A stretch of DNA of 41,821 bases from a virus. Shown piece after piece: positions 1 to 8,113 of this stretch; within the stretch, counting starts at the first letter, position 1, and every line of letters starts with the position of its first letter. The position numbers and the translations under genes were made by a program. The stretch covers positions 1-41,821 of IMG/VR virus record IMGVR_UViG_3300025326_000090; one strand, written 5' to 3'. Below the pieces are notes generated by a model. The model was not told the DNA's origin. It saw only the letters and a program-made list of their open reading frames with translations, and ran no database searches.

Positions 1-126
1 GTTCAAAACGCCCTCAAGAAAAAACGACCGAAAGACGGCTGGCCTAAATAGGCCCTGTGGATAACTAAAAATTACCCCTTCTGTAACCCTTTGCTGGCGC
101 TGGGTTTACTAAAGTACATACTTCCG
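1..126. repeat. Terminal redundancy, copy 1 (identical to 41673-41798)
   Basis: Bases 1-126 are identical to 41673-41798. After base 126 the two copies diverge at once (AGTC here, CCGT at the other end). The repeat is the right-hand end of the inserted element described at 39580-41798, and contains the C-terminal codons of the small gene at 41592. I read it as assembly overlap of a circular or repeat-linked molecule rather than a true phage terminal repeat, because it lies inside a mobile element and not beside a terminase or cos region. Confidence 0.85.
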
Positions 127-420
127 AGTCTTTGCAAGTGCTTTTTCTGGATGCTTCATGCCCCATCTTTTTATGGCAAATGCCACTTTTCCTTTATTCG
201 CATCTCTATATTTTTTTAGCTGATTATTGACTTTTTGTTTATTATTTTTTTTCCATTCAGCGACTCTTGCTCGCATTATTGATGGTTTTTTTCTATGTCT
301 AATAGCCGCCTTTAAACGAAAACAAACAATACAATCACCCCTTACTCCGCCTATCCCTCTTTCACATTTATGAAATTCAGTAAATGATTTAATTGCGCCA
401 CAACAAGAGCATGTTTTCAT
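109..420 (-). pseudogene. HNH homing endonuclease, N-terminal fragment, interrupted by the 2.2-kb element
   Basis: This 103-residue reading frame begins with a Cys-rich zinc-binding part (MKTCSCCG near residue 1, CIVC near residue 30) followed by basic repeats with NKGK and HPEK, as in HNH endonucleases of phage genomes. It lacks the catalytic HNH domain. Its last codons (RKYVL and stop) come from the inverted end of the inserted element, starting at base 126. The missing catalytic half lies at 39342-39579 next to the other end of the element. No Shine-Dalgarno sequence is visible upstream of the ATG at 420. It sits directly after the scaffold gene, a normal place for a homing endonuclease in a structural operon. 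Confidence 0.75.
127..134. repeat. Target-site duplication AGTCTTTG, copy next to the element's right end
   Basis: AGTCTTTG directly follows the right inverted end of the element (110-126) and recurs at 39572-39579 directly before the left inverted end. Removing the element and one copy joins the two HNH fragments. The duplication could be counted as 9 bp if the C at 39580 is given to the target instead of the element. Confidence 0.75.
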
Positions 421-448
421 ACACAGTTATAAATAAATTTATTTTGCT

Positions 449-1285
449 TTAAACCGGATCCGGATAAGCCCATTTAGAAAGCTGTTCCATTTCGAGCTTG
501 GCTTGTACATTGCCGGAGGTATAGCGCTTCACAAAGTCAGTATCTTCGCGCAATAAGCCGATTTTGCGTTTGGCCTGTTCCGGGGTCAGGATGCCAGAAC
601 CGAAATCAGGCGCAGTTTCGCCGGTAATAAAATCCGCCTCGCCCATCTTGGTCCCGAGATTATAGATAAACTCCATCGCCCGCCCCGGCCCCAGCGCGGT
701 ACGCAGGCCCAGCAAATCATCTTTAGTCAGCCCGAGCGAGGTCGCCGTCTGATCGACAATTTTCGTCTTCTGCTCGTAAGCTGCGCCCCATTTGGTTTTA
801 AGAGCGGCAACCGCTTCATTGGCGGCGGTTTGCGATTTTTGCGTTTCGCCCTCGCGTATGGTCTTGGCATAATCATTCCAGTCCGTTGCCAGTCCTTCCG
901 CTTGTTTTGCCGATAGACCGTGTTTATGAAACCAGGTCGCGGCGGTCTTGGAAAAAGCGGCATCCTCGCCTTCCGGCACCGGAATTTTGTAGCCATCCGG
1001 TTTTTCCGGTCGCCCCAGCCGGTTATAAATAACGTCCATCTCCGCGCCTTCGAGTTTTTCCGGCAGTTTGATGATGCGTTCCGCCGGGACGCCGTGGAGT
1101 TTTTCAAGGTTCTGATAACTGGTGATCACATCGGCGTTCCCTTTCCAGCCTTTCTTTTCGACAAAGCCGAGTGTTTCTTGCGGCAGTCCGTCCGTCCAGA
1201 CGGGGGCTGTGGCCGTGGTGGTGGTGTCTTGTGTAATACTCTCTGCTGTAGTTGTCGCGGATGCGGCTACGAGTGGTTCAGTCAT
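449..1285 (-). CDS. Capsid scaffolding-like protein
   Basis: This 278-residue acidic protein has a Thr/Ala-rich N-terminus and a helical, charged body. It lies between the portal gene and, across the contig join, the major capsid gene. Composition, length and position fit the scaffold or head-assembly protein of podoviruses, which guides procapsid formation and then leaves the shell. There is no catalytic motif. A good ribosome binding site (GGGAG, 6 bases upstream) supports the ATG at 1285. Identification rests mainly on position and composition. A minor head protein is the main alternative. Confidence 0.6.
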   Translation of the reverse strand: MTEPLVAASATTTAESITQDTTTTATAPVWTDGLPQETLGFVEKKGWKGNADVITSYQNLEKLHGVPAERIIKLPEKLEGAEMDVIYNRLGRPEKPDGYKIPVPEGEDAAFSKTAATWFHKHGLSAKQAEGLATDWNDYAKTIREGETQKSQTAANEAVAALKTKWGAAYEQKTKIVDQTATSLGLTKDDLLGLRTALGPGRAMEFIYNLGTKMGEADFITGETAPDFGSGILTPEQAKRKIGLLREDTDFVKRYTSGNVQAKLEMEQLSKWAYPDPV

Positions 1286-1305
1286 CTATGTTTCTCCCAT
1301 AAAGT

Positions 1306-1647
1306 TTATACAACTGATCTTCGGTTGCTGTGTAATTCTAAATGGTGTTTACGGCATAACCATTTAATCTCAAGTGGCTTAGAATAATCATCATGGTGTA
1401 TCTGAGAGTTTTCGTCACCACATTGTTCACAAGATTGCTTTATTAGTTTTCCCCTGTCTCGGTAAACATGGGCATAAGCTCTGGCATTTGACCTCTGCCT
1501 TTGTTCATCAGTTAAATCACTATATTTTGGCCTATGTTCGCGCATCCATGCTGCATGGCATGTTTTACAATATCTCTTTTCTGCATTACTTCTTGGGCCA
1601 TGACAACGCGAACATAAACCACTATTCTTGGGTAATCTTTCCCTCAT
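1306..1647 (-). CDS. HNH endonuclease (free-standing homing type)
   Basis: This 113-residue protein has two zinc-knuckle parts. The N-terminal one has CSRCHG and CKTCH. The C-terminal one has CEQCGDEN, then a His-His-Asp-Asp core (IHHDDYSKP) and the ending WLCRKHHLELH, characteristic of short phage HNH proteins. It would nick or cut DNA and spread its own gene. It is inserted between the Bbp19-like gene and the scaffold gene in the late operon and is not needed for virion assembly. No clear Shine-Dalgarno precedes the ATG at 1647. It is one of four homing-type genes in this operon. Confidence 0.8.
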   Translation of the reverse strand: MRERLPKNSGLCSRCHGPRSNAEKRYCKTCHAAWMREHRPKYSDLTDEQRQRSNARAYAHVYRDRGKLIKQSCEQCGDENSQIHHDDYSKPLEIKWLCRKHHLELHSNRRSVV

Positions 1648-1680
1648 GTTGACAGTAACCTATTGTCAATCGTGGAACAA

Positions 1681-1950
1681 TCAAGTATCTATATTCCTGC
1701 CATATAATTTATATAATTGTTCTTCTGTTAAATTTACATGTTCCATTATTCTTAACCAACATTCCCTACGGCCATCCAGTCTGGCAGCAAGATATGGATC
1801 AGGATTAAACGTACTTCTATTGGCACGGCAAAAACGCGCCAGATCTTTTAATACGGCTTCGCCATCTGCCCCCGTGCCGAGGAACGTAGCAATATACGCC
1901 TGTCTCCGGTTCTTGAGAAAGTTTTTTACGATTTCAACAGCGTTGGTCAT
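1681..1950 (-). CDS. Bbp19-like phage protein
   Basis: This 89-residue protein has the pattern LARFCRAN near residue 37, then a small aromatic-rich stretch and GRRECWLRIM, with a short acidic C-terminal helix. This matches my memory of the Bbp19-like family of BPP-1-type podoviruses, where it sits beside the portal gene. Its ATG overlaps the portal stop codon (ATGA at 1947-1950), so it is translationally coupled to portal. Its role is unknown. Position suggests head assembly or packaging. Confidence 0.65.
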   Translation of the reverse strand: MTNAVEIVKNFLKNRRQAYIATFLGTGADGEAVLKDLARFCRANRSTFNPDPYLAARLDGRRECWLRIMEHVNLTEEQLYKLYGRNIDT

Positions 1951-3587
1951 GCTTTAGCGAGTGCGGCCCCACCCTTCATGGCGGCGGCAATACCGGGCAA
2001 GGCTTGCGACAATTCCGCCGCCTGTTTGGCCTGTTCACGGCTGTCGCGGATGGCGCCAATGGCTTCGACGGAACGCATCCAGCGCGCCGGTACGCCGTTG
2101 ATATCGGACATTTCCGGGATAATGGTGTCCCAGTCGTAATGATCCAATGGCGTCGGGTCTTGCGTCACTTCGACGATGCGCAGTGTTGCATCCATCGAGC
2201 GGATCAGTCCCGCCGCCTCGCCGCTACGTTGAATCCGCGACAATGGCGAATCAAACACAATCTTGTATTCACCCCGGGCTTCGATGAGTTCCGGCGGCAT
2301 CGGCGGGATCAGGCGTTGTTCGGACAGTACATTGAGTTCACGCTCGAACATCGGCCCCAGGTATTCAGCTTGCTGGCGCCCCAGCACCGGGGCCAGCAAG
2401 ATGCCTTTCTCACGCGCTTCCTCGATCACCTGGGTCGCCGTCTTTTGTGGCGAGTCCACCAAAATTCTGAATAATGTTACCAGAAACGCATCGTTGATGA
2501 TCGCCCGTTCATCGTCCATCAATTCCTTGCAGACGGCGATATTACCGATCGGGAGCGTGCCGACCAGGGCGCGGCCTTCCGCCGACATGCCCCCGGCAAT
2601 TACCGATCCGGGCCGGAGGCTCGCCGTATCCAGCACACCGTCATCATGGGTAAGCAATATCGGATCAGTTTGCCGGTGACCCTGCTTTAACAGGGTTTTC
2701 TTTTCTTCGTTCAGTGTCTTGATGGCGGGCAAGACATCCATTGCCGGAGAACGGCCATAGACTTCGTTCGGCGCTTGTTCGTAGCGGGATATGGCATAGG
2801 GGAAGGATTGATAGCCACCTTCTTCCATGATTTTTTTGCCTTCAATCAGGACGTAATAAGAAGCGATGGGCATCCCTTTGTTATCGCGCCGCGCCGGATC
2901 ATATTCTTTACGCGGCTTGACGCAATGCAGTAAAAATACATTATCTTCCGGGTGGGTAATCAATCTGCTTTTCAGGTTGTCCGGTAATTGTTGCGGCCAG
3001 CGTTGTTCGATCTGGCGTAGAGTTAATGCGAAATAACGGATGCATTTGTCCACGATGCCCTGATGGTTCTCGAAAAAATAAATCTCCGACAGATGGATAT
3101 TGCGGTAACGGATGCCGGGTTCGCCGGACAGCCGGTCTACAAACATCGGACCGGAGCCAAAGGCCCCCAGTGATTTATAGCCTTGCTGATTTTGACTGAC
3201 AAAATTTGATTTTGGCGCATAGCGGTATTTAAACAACGCCGTATTAATCTCATCAAAATAGAGTTTCACGCGGCGGCTTTTATTGAGTTCAAGCAGCGAC
3301 GCCACCGGCCGCGACCAGATTTCGTTGCGGGGGGTAATGGTAGAATCGAGGATCGCGCCAAAACGGGTCAGCGCAATGGCGGCAGTGGAATCATAAACCT
3401 CGCGGTTGCGTTTTTCGCCGGTCGTGGACAGCATGCCCTGGGCAGCGAAGGCCGTCCATTGTGACGGCCAGATACGTTCCGCGATTTCACGCCAATGACT
3501 GTCCCAGTTGGCGCGGTTGCTTTTCGCCTGCTCGAATTCGCGGATGATGTTATCAGCTTCTTCTTCCGCGTTTTTAGGCAATGCCAT
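1947..3587 (-). CDS. Portal protein (head-to-tail connector)
   Basis: This 546-residue protein has the size and start of the podovirus head-to-tail connecting family. The N-terminal helix is rich in charged residues, followed by REIAERIWPSQW and the motif RNREVYDSTAAIALTRFG near residues 60-80. It would form the dodecameric ring at the unique capsid vertex through which DNA is packaged and ejected. It lies between a 68-residue protein and the Bbp19-like gene and downstream of the large terminase, the usual order. The ATG at 3587 follows the preceding stop by one base, implying coupled translation. Confidence 0.9.
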   Translation of the reverse strand: MALPKNAEEEADNIIREFEQAKSNRANWDSHWREIAERIWPSQWTAFAAQGMLSTTGEKRNREVYDSTAAIALTRFGAILDSTITPRNEIWSRPVASLLELNKSRRVKLYFDEINTALFKYRYAPKSNFVSQNQQGYKSLGAFGSGPMFVDRLSGEPGIRYRNIHLSEIYFFENHQGIVDKCIRYFALTLRQIEQRWPQQLPDNLKSRLITHPEDNVFLLHCVKPRKEYDPARRDNKGMPIASYYVLIEGKKIMEEGGYQSFPYAISRYEQAPNEVYGRSPAMDVLPAIKTLNEEKKTLLKQGHRQTDPILLTHDDGVLDTASLRPGSVIAGGMSAEGRALVGTLPIGNIAVCKELMDDERAIINDAFLVTLFRILVDSPQKTATQVIEEAREKGILLAPVLGRQQAEYLGPMFERELNVLSEQRLIPPMPPELIEARGEYKIVFDSPLSRIQRSGEAAGLIRSMDATLRIVEVTQDPTPLDHYDWDTIIPEMSDINGVPARWMRSVEAIGAIRDSREQAKQAAELSQALPGIAAAMKGGAALAKA

Positions 3588-3588
3588 T

Positions 3589-3795
3589 TTATTGCCTTAA
3601 AAGAATACGTTTAGCGGAGTATTCGTCATCCAGCAACCCCTGCCCCCCGGTGAGTGTAGTCGAAGCGCGGCCCCTGGCTTTACGTTCCAGCGCGGCCGCT
3701 TCCTGCATCCGCCGGGCAACTTCGGCGGAGGTGTCCGGCGCCGGTGGCTTGGGTGGGGGTGGGGGTGCTTTTGGTTTGCTGAATAAAAATCCCAT
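3589..3795 (-). CDS. Small Pro-rich protein between terminase and portal
   Basis: This 68-residue protein starts MGFLFSKPK, has a run of prolines (residues 10-19) and then a charged helix rich in Ala, Arg and Glu. A clear Shine-Dalgarno (AGGAGA) precedes the ATG. Small proteins of this kind sit between TerL and portal in BPP-1-like phages. Function is unknown. A packaging or portal-assembly accessory is a guess from position. Confidence 0.7.
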   Translation of the reverse strand: MGFLFSKPKAPPPPPKPPAPDTSAEVARRMQEAAALERKARGRASTTLTGGQGLLDDEYSAKRILLRQ

Positions 3796-3803
3796 GGCGT
3801 CTC

Positions 3804-5288
3804 CTAACTGAATAATGGATAATCGGTATTATAGCTCATCACTTTCATTCCATGCGGGCCTTTGCCCAATGTTACATTACGATCTTCCCCCGCCGCAAGC
3901 AAATCATAATGCAACGCCTCGACCACGTGCGAAAAAATATTCTTGTCAGCCACGTCACGAAAATGATCGCCCGTGGTCTGGATGCGCTTGAACTGGTAGC
4001 CGCCCATCAGTCCCTTGCGCAACATCTTGCAACGTGGGTGAATGAGGATGGCCGGTTCGCCGTCGATGATAGTGCGCAATAGAAAATCCAGCGCCTCACG
4101 CCGCCGCGTCGGATCATTGGTCGGCGCCGGTTTGCAATTCTTGAAGCCCGCCGCGCGCATGATGGAAAAACAGGTGCTTTCGTCCGGGTTCATGGCGTCG
4201 CCTGCTGGGTCGCCGCTGAAACTCGCAATGGGAAAGTCAGCGTATTCCGTGGAGAGTTTGCGTTTAAATTCTTCGGCGAAGGTGGTGATGCCCATGCGCT
4301 CCGAGGTATATTCATCATGCACCAGCCAGCGGCCATTCGGCAATCTTTGCGTGATGACGCCCGCCGGGGTCAGACCCCAATCGGCGCCCGCCCGTATGGG
4401 CAAGCCTTTAATCAGCGGGAATTCGCGGCAATGGGTGGATTCGCGGTAGCCGGGATGCACTGCCAACCCGTCCATCGAAAAGCCGTATTCGCCGTGGACG
4501 TAAATTTTAATATGATCTTCAGTCTTGCCAGCCTGGGCGAATTGATAATAACCTTTGCGCAGGTTGCCGATATTTTCTGCTTGTGCGGACACCCCACTCG
4601 GTTGCGCATAAAACGACATCAATTTCTGGTCCTCTTTCAACACATGGACGGCCCGCAATTCATCTTCAGCCTTGTGCATGGAGGCCAACATCTGCCGGTT
4701 GCGTTCCGTGCTCTGGTCCTGTTCGGCGAGGCAATACCACCAGTGCTCGGTATCGGGCGAATTGGTGTCCATCAATAACTGTACATTGGCCGCCCCGCCA
4801 TCACGTTCCGCCGGGTAGCGCCCGATGCGTTCCGTCAATCCGTCAATGACGGCCTTCGGGATTTCCCGCGCCTCGTTCACCCAGCAATCGGACAATTCCA
4901 TGGACAGGACTTTATGCACGTCCTCCGGCGAATCCAGCGCCACAAACAACACCTCCCACTCGAATTTATTGCGCAGGTCTTTGATGTAATGGCGCGGCGG
5001 GCCGTTGTCGCGCCAATGGCCGATAGTTTTCGGCATCCATTGCTCCCACGATTTGATGGTCGTTGTTTTTAATTCCGGCATCGTGTTCCTGATAATGGCC
5101 GTGCGCCTGCGTTTCCAGCCATCAGGCCCGTGCGTCTGTGTCTGCGCGTTTTTGATGAGTTTGATGATGGAAGCAGTGGATTTACCGGATCCAATGGGGC
5201 CGCGTATGCCGCAAATAAACGCATCATCATGCAGATAACGCTCAGCGACGGGCCCCGGTGGCTTGTAATCAATAACGAGATCGGCCAT
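3804..5288 (-). CDS. Terminase large subunit
   Basis: This 494-residue packaging ATPase-nuclease pumps DNA into the procapsid through the portal and cuts the concatemer. Walker A is GPIGSGKST near residues 31-39. A Walker B-like segment SDCWVNEAREI lies near residues 131-142. A C-terminal RNase H-type nuclease domain begins around RAGADWGL (about residue 301), with further acidic residues in FSGDPAGDAMNPDES. Length is typical for the family. The start ATG overlaps the TerS stop (TGATG), so the two subunits are coupled. Confidence 0.92.
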   Translation of the reverse strand: MADLVIDYKPPGPVAERYLHDDAFICGIRGPIGSGKSTASIIKLIKNAQTQTHGPDGWKRRRTAIIRNTMPELKTTTIKSWEQWMPKTIGHWRDNGPPRHYIKDLRNKFEWEVLFVALDSPEDVHKVLSMELSDCWVNEAREIPKAVIDGLTERIGRYPAERDGGAANVQLLMDTNSPDTEHWWYCLAEQDQSTERNRQMLASMHKAEDELRAVHVLKEDQKLMSFYAQPSGVSAQAENIGNLRKGYYQFAQAGKTEDHIKIYVHGEYGFSMDGLAVHPGYRESTHCREFPLIKGLPIRAGADWGLTPAGVITQRLPNGRWLVHDEYTSERMGITTFAEEFKRKLSTEYADFPIASFSGDPAGDAMNPDESTCFSIMRAAGFKNCKPAPTNDPTRRREALDFLLRTIIDGEPAILIHPRCKMLRKGLMGGYQFKRIQTTGDHFRDVADKNIFSHVVEALHYDLLAAGEDRNVTLGKGPHGMKVMSYNTDYPLFS

Positions 5289-5824
5289 CAGATCAATTCT
5301 TCCGTTTCCGCCTGAATAATGACGGGTTGCGCGCAGGCTGGCGGCGGATTGAGGCTTTGAATGTTGATGATGATGGAATTGCCCGCGCCTTTGCCCTGAT
5401 TTTCATCGCCAAACCGCTCTTTATCGAGTTTTCCGGCGAATTTATGGCGCGCATCCATTTGCACCCGCGCCACCGGCACGGCGTCCTTGTCATCACAGGC
5501 GTCGGCAATCAATATCGTCTCGTGATAATACTCGTCCGCCCGTATTTTGAGCGCGGCATCGTATTCCATGGCGCGTTCCGGGTCATCCGCCACCCATTGA
5601 CAAAACGGGCGCACCGGCAGACCCCAACTTTCCGCAATTTGCTTCAACGATTCCCCGTCCATGACGCGTTGGCTGATGATATTCATGGAATTCGGGTCTT
5701 GCTTGACTAACTCAAGGCGTTGCAGCGGCCCCAGATGATCGGGGATGACCGGGAAATTATTTTTTTCAGCCAGTTCCTCGCGGCGTTGCCGGACTGCTTG
5801 CAGGGTGAGCGTGGTGGCGGCCAT
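5288..5824 (-). CDS. Terminase small subunit
   Basis: This protein of about 178 residues has an N-terminal helix-turn-helix-like segment (SQRVMDGESLKQIAESWGLPVRPFCQWV, near residues 55-80), a long helical middle and a charged tail. It lies just upstream of TerL with a TGATG overlap. It would bind the packaging site and stimulate TerL. I chose the ATG at 5824 because it overlaps the stop of the preceding gene. A GTG 21 bases further upstream (5845) is an in-frame alternative. Confidence 0.8.
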   Translation of the reverse strand: MAATTLTLQAVRQRREELAEKNNFPVIPDHLGPLQRLELVKQDPNSMNIISQRVMDGESLKQIAESWGLPVRPFCQWVADDPERAMEYDAALKIRADEYYHETILIADACDDKDAVPVARVQMDARHKFAGKLDKERFGDENQGKGAGNSIIINIQSLNPPPACAQPVIIQAETEELI

Positions 5825-5976
5825 CAATGCACGGTCTGCGAACACGCCTCAAGCAGGGCATTTGGGATTAAAATCATTTCGCCGCCCAGAAACGTCACTA
5901 TCAGCCCGGCCGGATGCGGCTCTAAGCTGACCACTATCTTGTCAAATTCGGCAAAAATTTTATAATTTTCCAGCAT
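5824..5976 (-). CDS. Small protein upstream of terminase
   Basis: A 50-residue frame starting MLENYKIFAEFDKIVV, predicted mainly beta-strand. Its stop overlaps the TerS start (TGATG) and its start overlaps the end of the upstream gene by 17 bases, which supports real, coupled translation. No family is recognised. Confidence 0.55.
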   Translation of the reverse strand: MLENYKIFAEFDKIVVSLEPHPAGLIVTFLGGEMILIPNALLEACSQTVH

Positions 5977-6130
5977 CGCGACAATGAAGTCTTGTTTTAA
6001 CTAACTCAGCCGCGATTCTGGCGAACCTGCCAGGGTATGCTTTAGTAAATAAATTAATATTTTTAATATCATCCAATACATCCAGCGCCGGACTTTTGTT
6101 GTATCTTTCTTTTATGTCTATGTTAGTCAT
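5960..6130 (-). CDS. Small protein, first gene of the late operon
   Basis: A 56-residue basic, helical frame beginning MTNIDIKERYNKSP. GGAGAG lies 10 bases upstream of the ATG, a plausible ribosome site. It opens the minus-strand late operon leading to TerS. No family is recognised. The region upstream (6131-6197) must hold the late promoter or leader, but I could not pick a convincing box. Confidence 0.5.
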   Translation of the reverse strand: MTNIDIKERYNKSPALDVLDDIKNINLFTKAYPGRFARIAAELVKTRLHCRDAGKL

Positions 6131-6195
6131 TAGTGCTAGTCTCTCCTATGGGTGACGCAGATGGATTCAGCCTTGTCTATTACCCGAGTATGGAC

Positions 6196-6234
6196 AAAAA
6201 AAACCGCCAGCACAAGAGGAGGTTTGGCTGGCGG
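6196..6234 (-). terminator. Intrinsic terminator, minus strand
   Basis: CCGCCAGC at 6204-6211 pairs perfectly with GCTGGCGG at 6227-6234. Read on the minus strand the hairpin is followed by a run of eight U residues (6196-6203). It would stop minus-strand transcription arriving from the origin-like region just before the late operon begins, insulating that operon. Confidence 0.8.
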
Positions 6235-6606
6235 CAAGATTACAACGTAGGAGTGACATTGTGCAACAAGATAAGTATAACGCCTGCCCATAAAGAAAAC
6301 AATGATTCAATGCAACAAAAGAATTGAAACGTGGAAAATTTATTAAGACCTGCCCCTATAATTTCGCGGACGCATAAACTTTTGGGGGGCCGGGGTCTGT
6401 CTGAAAAAATATGGGGTCGATTAGTAAACACTCACTATCGCCGAATCGTACTACGTATAATAAACATTATGTTAAATAGGATTATTTATCTATATAAATC
6501 AATAACATCCGTTTACTAGTGGTGCCTGATTACTGATTGCACTGCATCATCTTGTCAAGCTGGGCACTAGGCCAGGGACTTAGTGTAGCTGGTACACTCA
6601 TATTAA

Positions 6607-6785
6607 TGATAGATGATGATAGATTGTCCGGATAATGAATTGGCCGAATGTATGATTGTGTATGGTGTAGAATAGTGTAGTGATAGATGATAGATTGTGA
6701 TACTTTGAACAGTTCCTCTCTTTCACGCGCCCGCGCGCGCGCAGCACGTTAATGGTTTGAACTATCACAATCATACATCTATCAT
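6607..6785. repeat. Repeat family TGATAGATG...TAGATTGTGATA, direct and inverted copies
   Basis: Related copies begin at 6607 (TGATAGATGATGATAGATTG) and 6681 (TGATAGATGATAGATTGTGA). An inverted copy lies at 6762-6785, whose complement reads ATGATAGATGTATGATTGTG. A partial copy is at 6649-6660. The direct and inverted copies flank the alternating CG tract near 6724-6742. This looks like a protein-binding array or an origin component. Confidence 0.55.
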
Positions 6786-6796
6786 TATTGTCGTAA

Positions 6797-6882
6797 AATC
6801 CTACACTCGTCCTTATAATTCAATGAGTTACAGTACGACATCTGTAGTGTAGGATTTATAAATCTTACACTAATCCTACACT
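6797..6882. repeat. Four 11-bp iterons, AATCYTACACT
   Basis: AATCCTACACT occurs at 6797-6807 and 6872-6882, inverted at 6846-6856 (AGTGTAGGATT), with a one-mismatch copy AATCTTACACT at 6861-6871 directly abutting the last one. The array ends at the -35 region of the candidate promoter for the gene at 6943, so a bound protein could control that promoter or initiate replication. Confidence 0.65.
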
Positions 6883-6910
6883 TGTGCATTATGTAGCATT
6901 GTGATATATT
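6882..6910 (+). promoter_or_regulatory. Candidate sigma-70 promoter for the 6943 operon
   Basis: TTGTGC at 6882-6887 and TATATT at 6905-6910 are separated by 17 bp. The -10 box matches 5 of 6 consensus positions, the -35 box only its TTG. It lies 33 bases upstream of the first plus-strand gene and abuts the iteron array. Confidence 0.4.
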
Positions 6911-6942
6911 TAAATATTATCTAATGATATGAGGACATTACC

Positions 6943-7191
6943 ATGATGACACCTAAAGAATGGGTATCAACTTTCGTCCAACAGAACGACTTAGCCAGAA
7001 CCAGGGTGCGCGATCTCTATCAGTCTTGCTTAGTCCATTGCGAGATTAACCAGGCCAACCTGTCCATCAACCTGTTTTCCAGACTTATGGTCAGTAAGTA
7101 TGGATTTCGCCGTGTTAGATTGTGCCAGGGTATGTACATGTGTGTAACATTGCGCGATACTGTGATAGATAGTGACACTTTATCCGCATAA
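6943..7191 (+). CDS. Winged-helix-like small protein resembling a primase C-terminal domain
   Basis: An 82-residue protein with RVRDLYQSCLVHCE (residues 22-35), LSINLFSRLM and GFRRVRLCQGMYM. This arrangement recalls the winged-helix DNA-binding domain found at the C-terminus of phage and P4-type primase-helicases, here as a stand-alone gene. It directly follows the iteron array, so origin recognition is a reasonable inference. GAGGA lies 10 bases upstream of two adjacent ATG codons (6943 and 6946). Similarity is by eye only. Confidence 0.6.
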   Translation: MMTPKEWVSTFVQQNDLARTRVRDLYQSCLVHCEINQANLSINLFSRLMVSKYGFRRVRLCQGMYMCVTLRDTVIDSDTLSA

Positions 7192-7268
7192 CGATAATCC
7201 CTGCATTATCAATCACTTATGTTTCCGTTAACAAATCTTTTATGGGAATCACATATTCAGGCAATTGA

Positions 7269-7550
7269 TTGATTCTCGTCATCTGTGATGATTATGTGGC
7301 CAAATTGCTGTCAGTCTCAGCCTATACAGTAAGTGCCTGGAGACGCGGCAAGCGTGAAATGCCTGACAGTCTTATAGAATTGTTACAGTTAAAACTTAAG
7401 GCCGCTGATACAATAGAAAATATACAAATAAACAACATGATTGCAGAATTTAAAGCAGCACAGGCCACTGCTACCGGCCTCCATAACTGCCCGAGCGCGA
7501 TCGTACGCACCCGGGGCATATCCAGGCATAGGCTGTTTTTTCGATTTTGA
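7269..7550 (+). CDS. HTH protein, paralogue of the 8329 gene, uncertain start and possibly decayed
   Basis: The segment DDYVAKLLSVSAYTVSAWRRGKREMPD shares most residues with the protein at 8329 (SVSAYTV, W-R-x-G-x-R-x-MP, LLxxKLxAA), a small helix-turn-helix fold. The frame has no ATG before this motif. It opens with TTG at 7269 after an in-frame stop, and the usual N-terminal residues are missing. The C-terminal tail (after about residue 55) has no counterpart in the paralogue. It may be a truncated duplicate. Confidence 0.4.
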   Translation: MILVICDDYVAKLLSVSAYTVSAWRRGKREMPDSLIELLQLKLKAADTIENIQINNMIAEFKAAQATATGLHNCPSAIVRTRGISRHRLFFRF

Positions 7551-7663
7551 TAGATTTTGCTAATCGTGACGATAAAAATATATTGCTAAAATAAATGCTT
7601 TTCGCCTTGCATATCGCCATATCTATGCTAGGATTAGATATAGTTAATAGAGGAGATCAGATC

Positions 7664-7837
7664 ATGCTAAACACATACGGAGACCATACCAGCTACAACG
7701 AGAGCACAGATACAGCCACAATGTCATTTTGGTTGCGCGACGCGTTGGAGTCCGCCAAACAGCGCGATCCGGTAGATGCTATCAATGACGCCGAGTATCT
7801 GCTGCTGACTCTCAAAGAGTTCTACGGCATTAAGTGA
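7664..7837 (+). CDS. Small acidic hypothetical protein
   Basis: A 57-residue frame starting MLNTYGDH and ending LKEFYGIK, with helix-forming segments such as FWLRDALESAKQRD. AGAGGAGA 6-13 bases upstream supports this ATG over upstream ones. No family is recognised. It is one of a run of small genes, each with its own strong ribosome site. Confidence 0.65.
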   Translation: MLNTYGDHTSYNESTDTATMSFWLRDALESAKQRDPVDAINDAEYLLLTLKEFYGIK

Positions 7838-7847
7838 TCCATCCGTC

Positions 7848-7870
7848 CACTGCATCTATATGGTGCAGTG
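7848..7870 (+). promoter_or_regulatory. RNA hairpin between small genes
   Basis: CACTGCA at 7848-7854 pairs with TGCAGTG at 7864-7870 with a 9-base loop. No U-run follows, so it is not a typical intrinsic terminator. It lies between the 7664 and 7901 genes and may set mRNA stability or processing. Confidence 0.4.
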
Positions 7871-7900
7871 CGGGATGTACCATAAATAGGAGGTAATATC

Positions 7901-8047
7901 ATGCAGCGCACAATGACCCTGAATGAAGCTATTGGCCTGCTAGAACAAGCTGGCAATACATATAATGGTGCTATGAGTATCCCGGTTTACGCATTATGGG
8001 AAAACTGCCGTTATGCACGGCAAAAAGTAGGGGTGATAGCCAGATAG
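7901..8047 (+). CDS. Small hypothetical protein
   Basis: A 48-residue frame (MQRTMTLNEAIGLLEQ at the start) with a strong ribosome binding site (AGGAGG, 8 bases before the ATG). The first half is predicted helical. No family is recognised. Part of the plus-strand small-gene operon. Confidence 0.6.
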   Translation: MQRTMTLNEAIGLLEQAGNTYNGAMSIPVYALWENCRYARQKVGVIAR

Positions 8048-8113
8048 CAGACGAAAGCATCGTGGCATCCATGAAGCTATATCTGACATGCCTAGATATT
8101 TAGGTGAGGCCGT

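Larger units (their letters stand above)
6235..6942. other. Non-coding, repeat-rich intergenic region (candidate origin and control region)
   Basis: About 700 bases without a convincing gene between the late operon and the plus-strand small-gene operon. It is AT-rich, with one alternating CG tract near 6724-6742, and carries two sets of short repeats (6607-6785 and 6797-6882). Near 6345-6405 there is a GC-rich stretch containing AAGACCTGCCCC and an imperfect mate GGCCGGGGTCT, resembling scattered bacterial intergenic repeats. A replication origin or early regulatory region is inferred from the repeats and from the winged-helix-like gene directly downstream. Confidence 0.5.

Noticed and set aside
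1-126. True direct terminal repeats of the phage DNA
   Set aside because: The repeat lies inside the inserted element, ends exactly at its inverted end, and is followed by different sequences. Assembly overlap of a circular or repeat-linked molecule explains it better.
920-1387. Plus-strand frame of 155 codons opposite the scaffold gene
   Set aside because: It is the antisense shadow of a gene with a good ribosome site and clear operon context. Several other long opposite-strand frames (2004-2474, 11300-11740, 28457-28918, 33223-33738) are rejected for the same reason.
6133-6327. Plus-strand frame of 64 codons
   Set aside because: It crosses a perfect terminator hairpin, has no protein-like composition and no operon context.
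6600-6900. CRISPR array
   Set aside because: The repeats are short, irregularly spaced, partly inverted and without uniform spacers.
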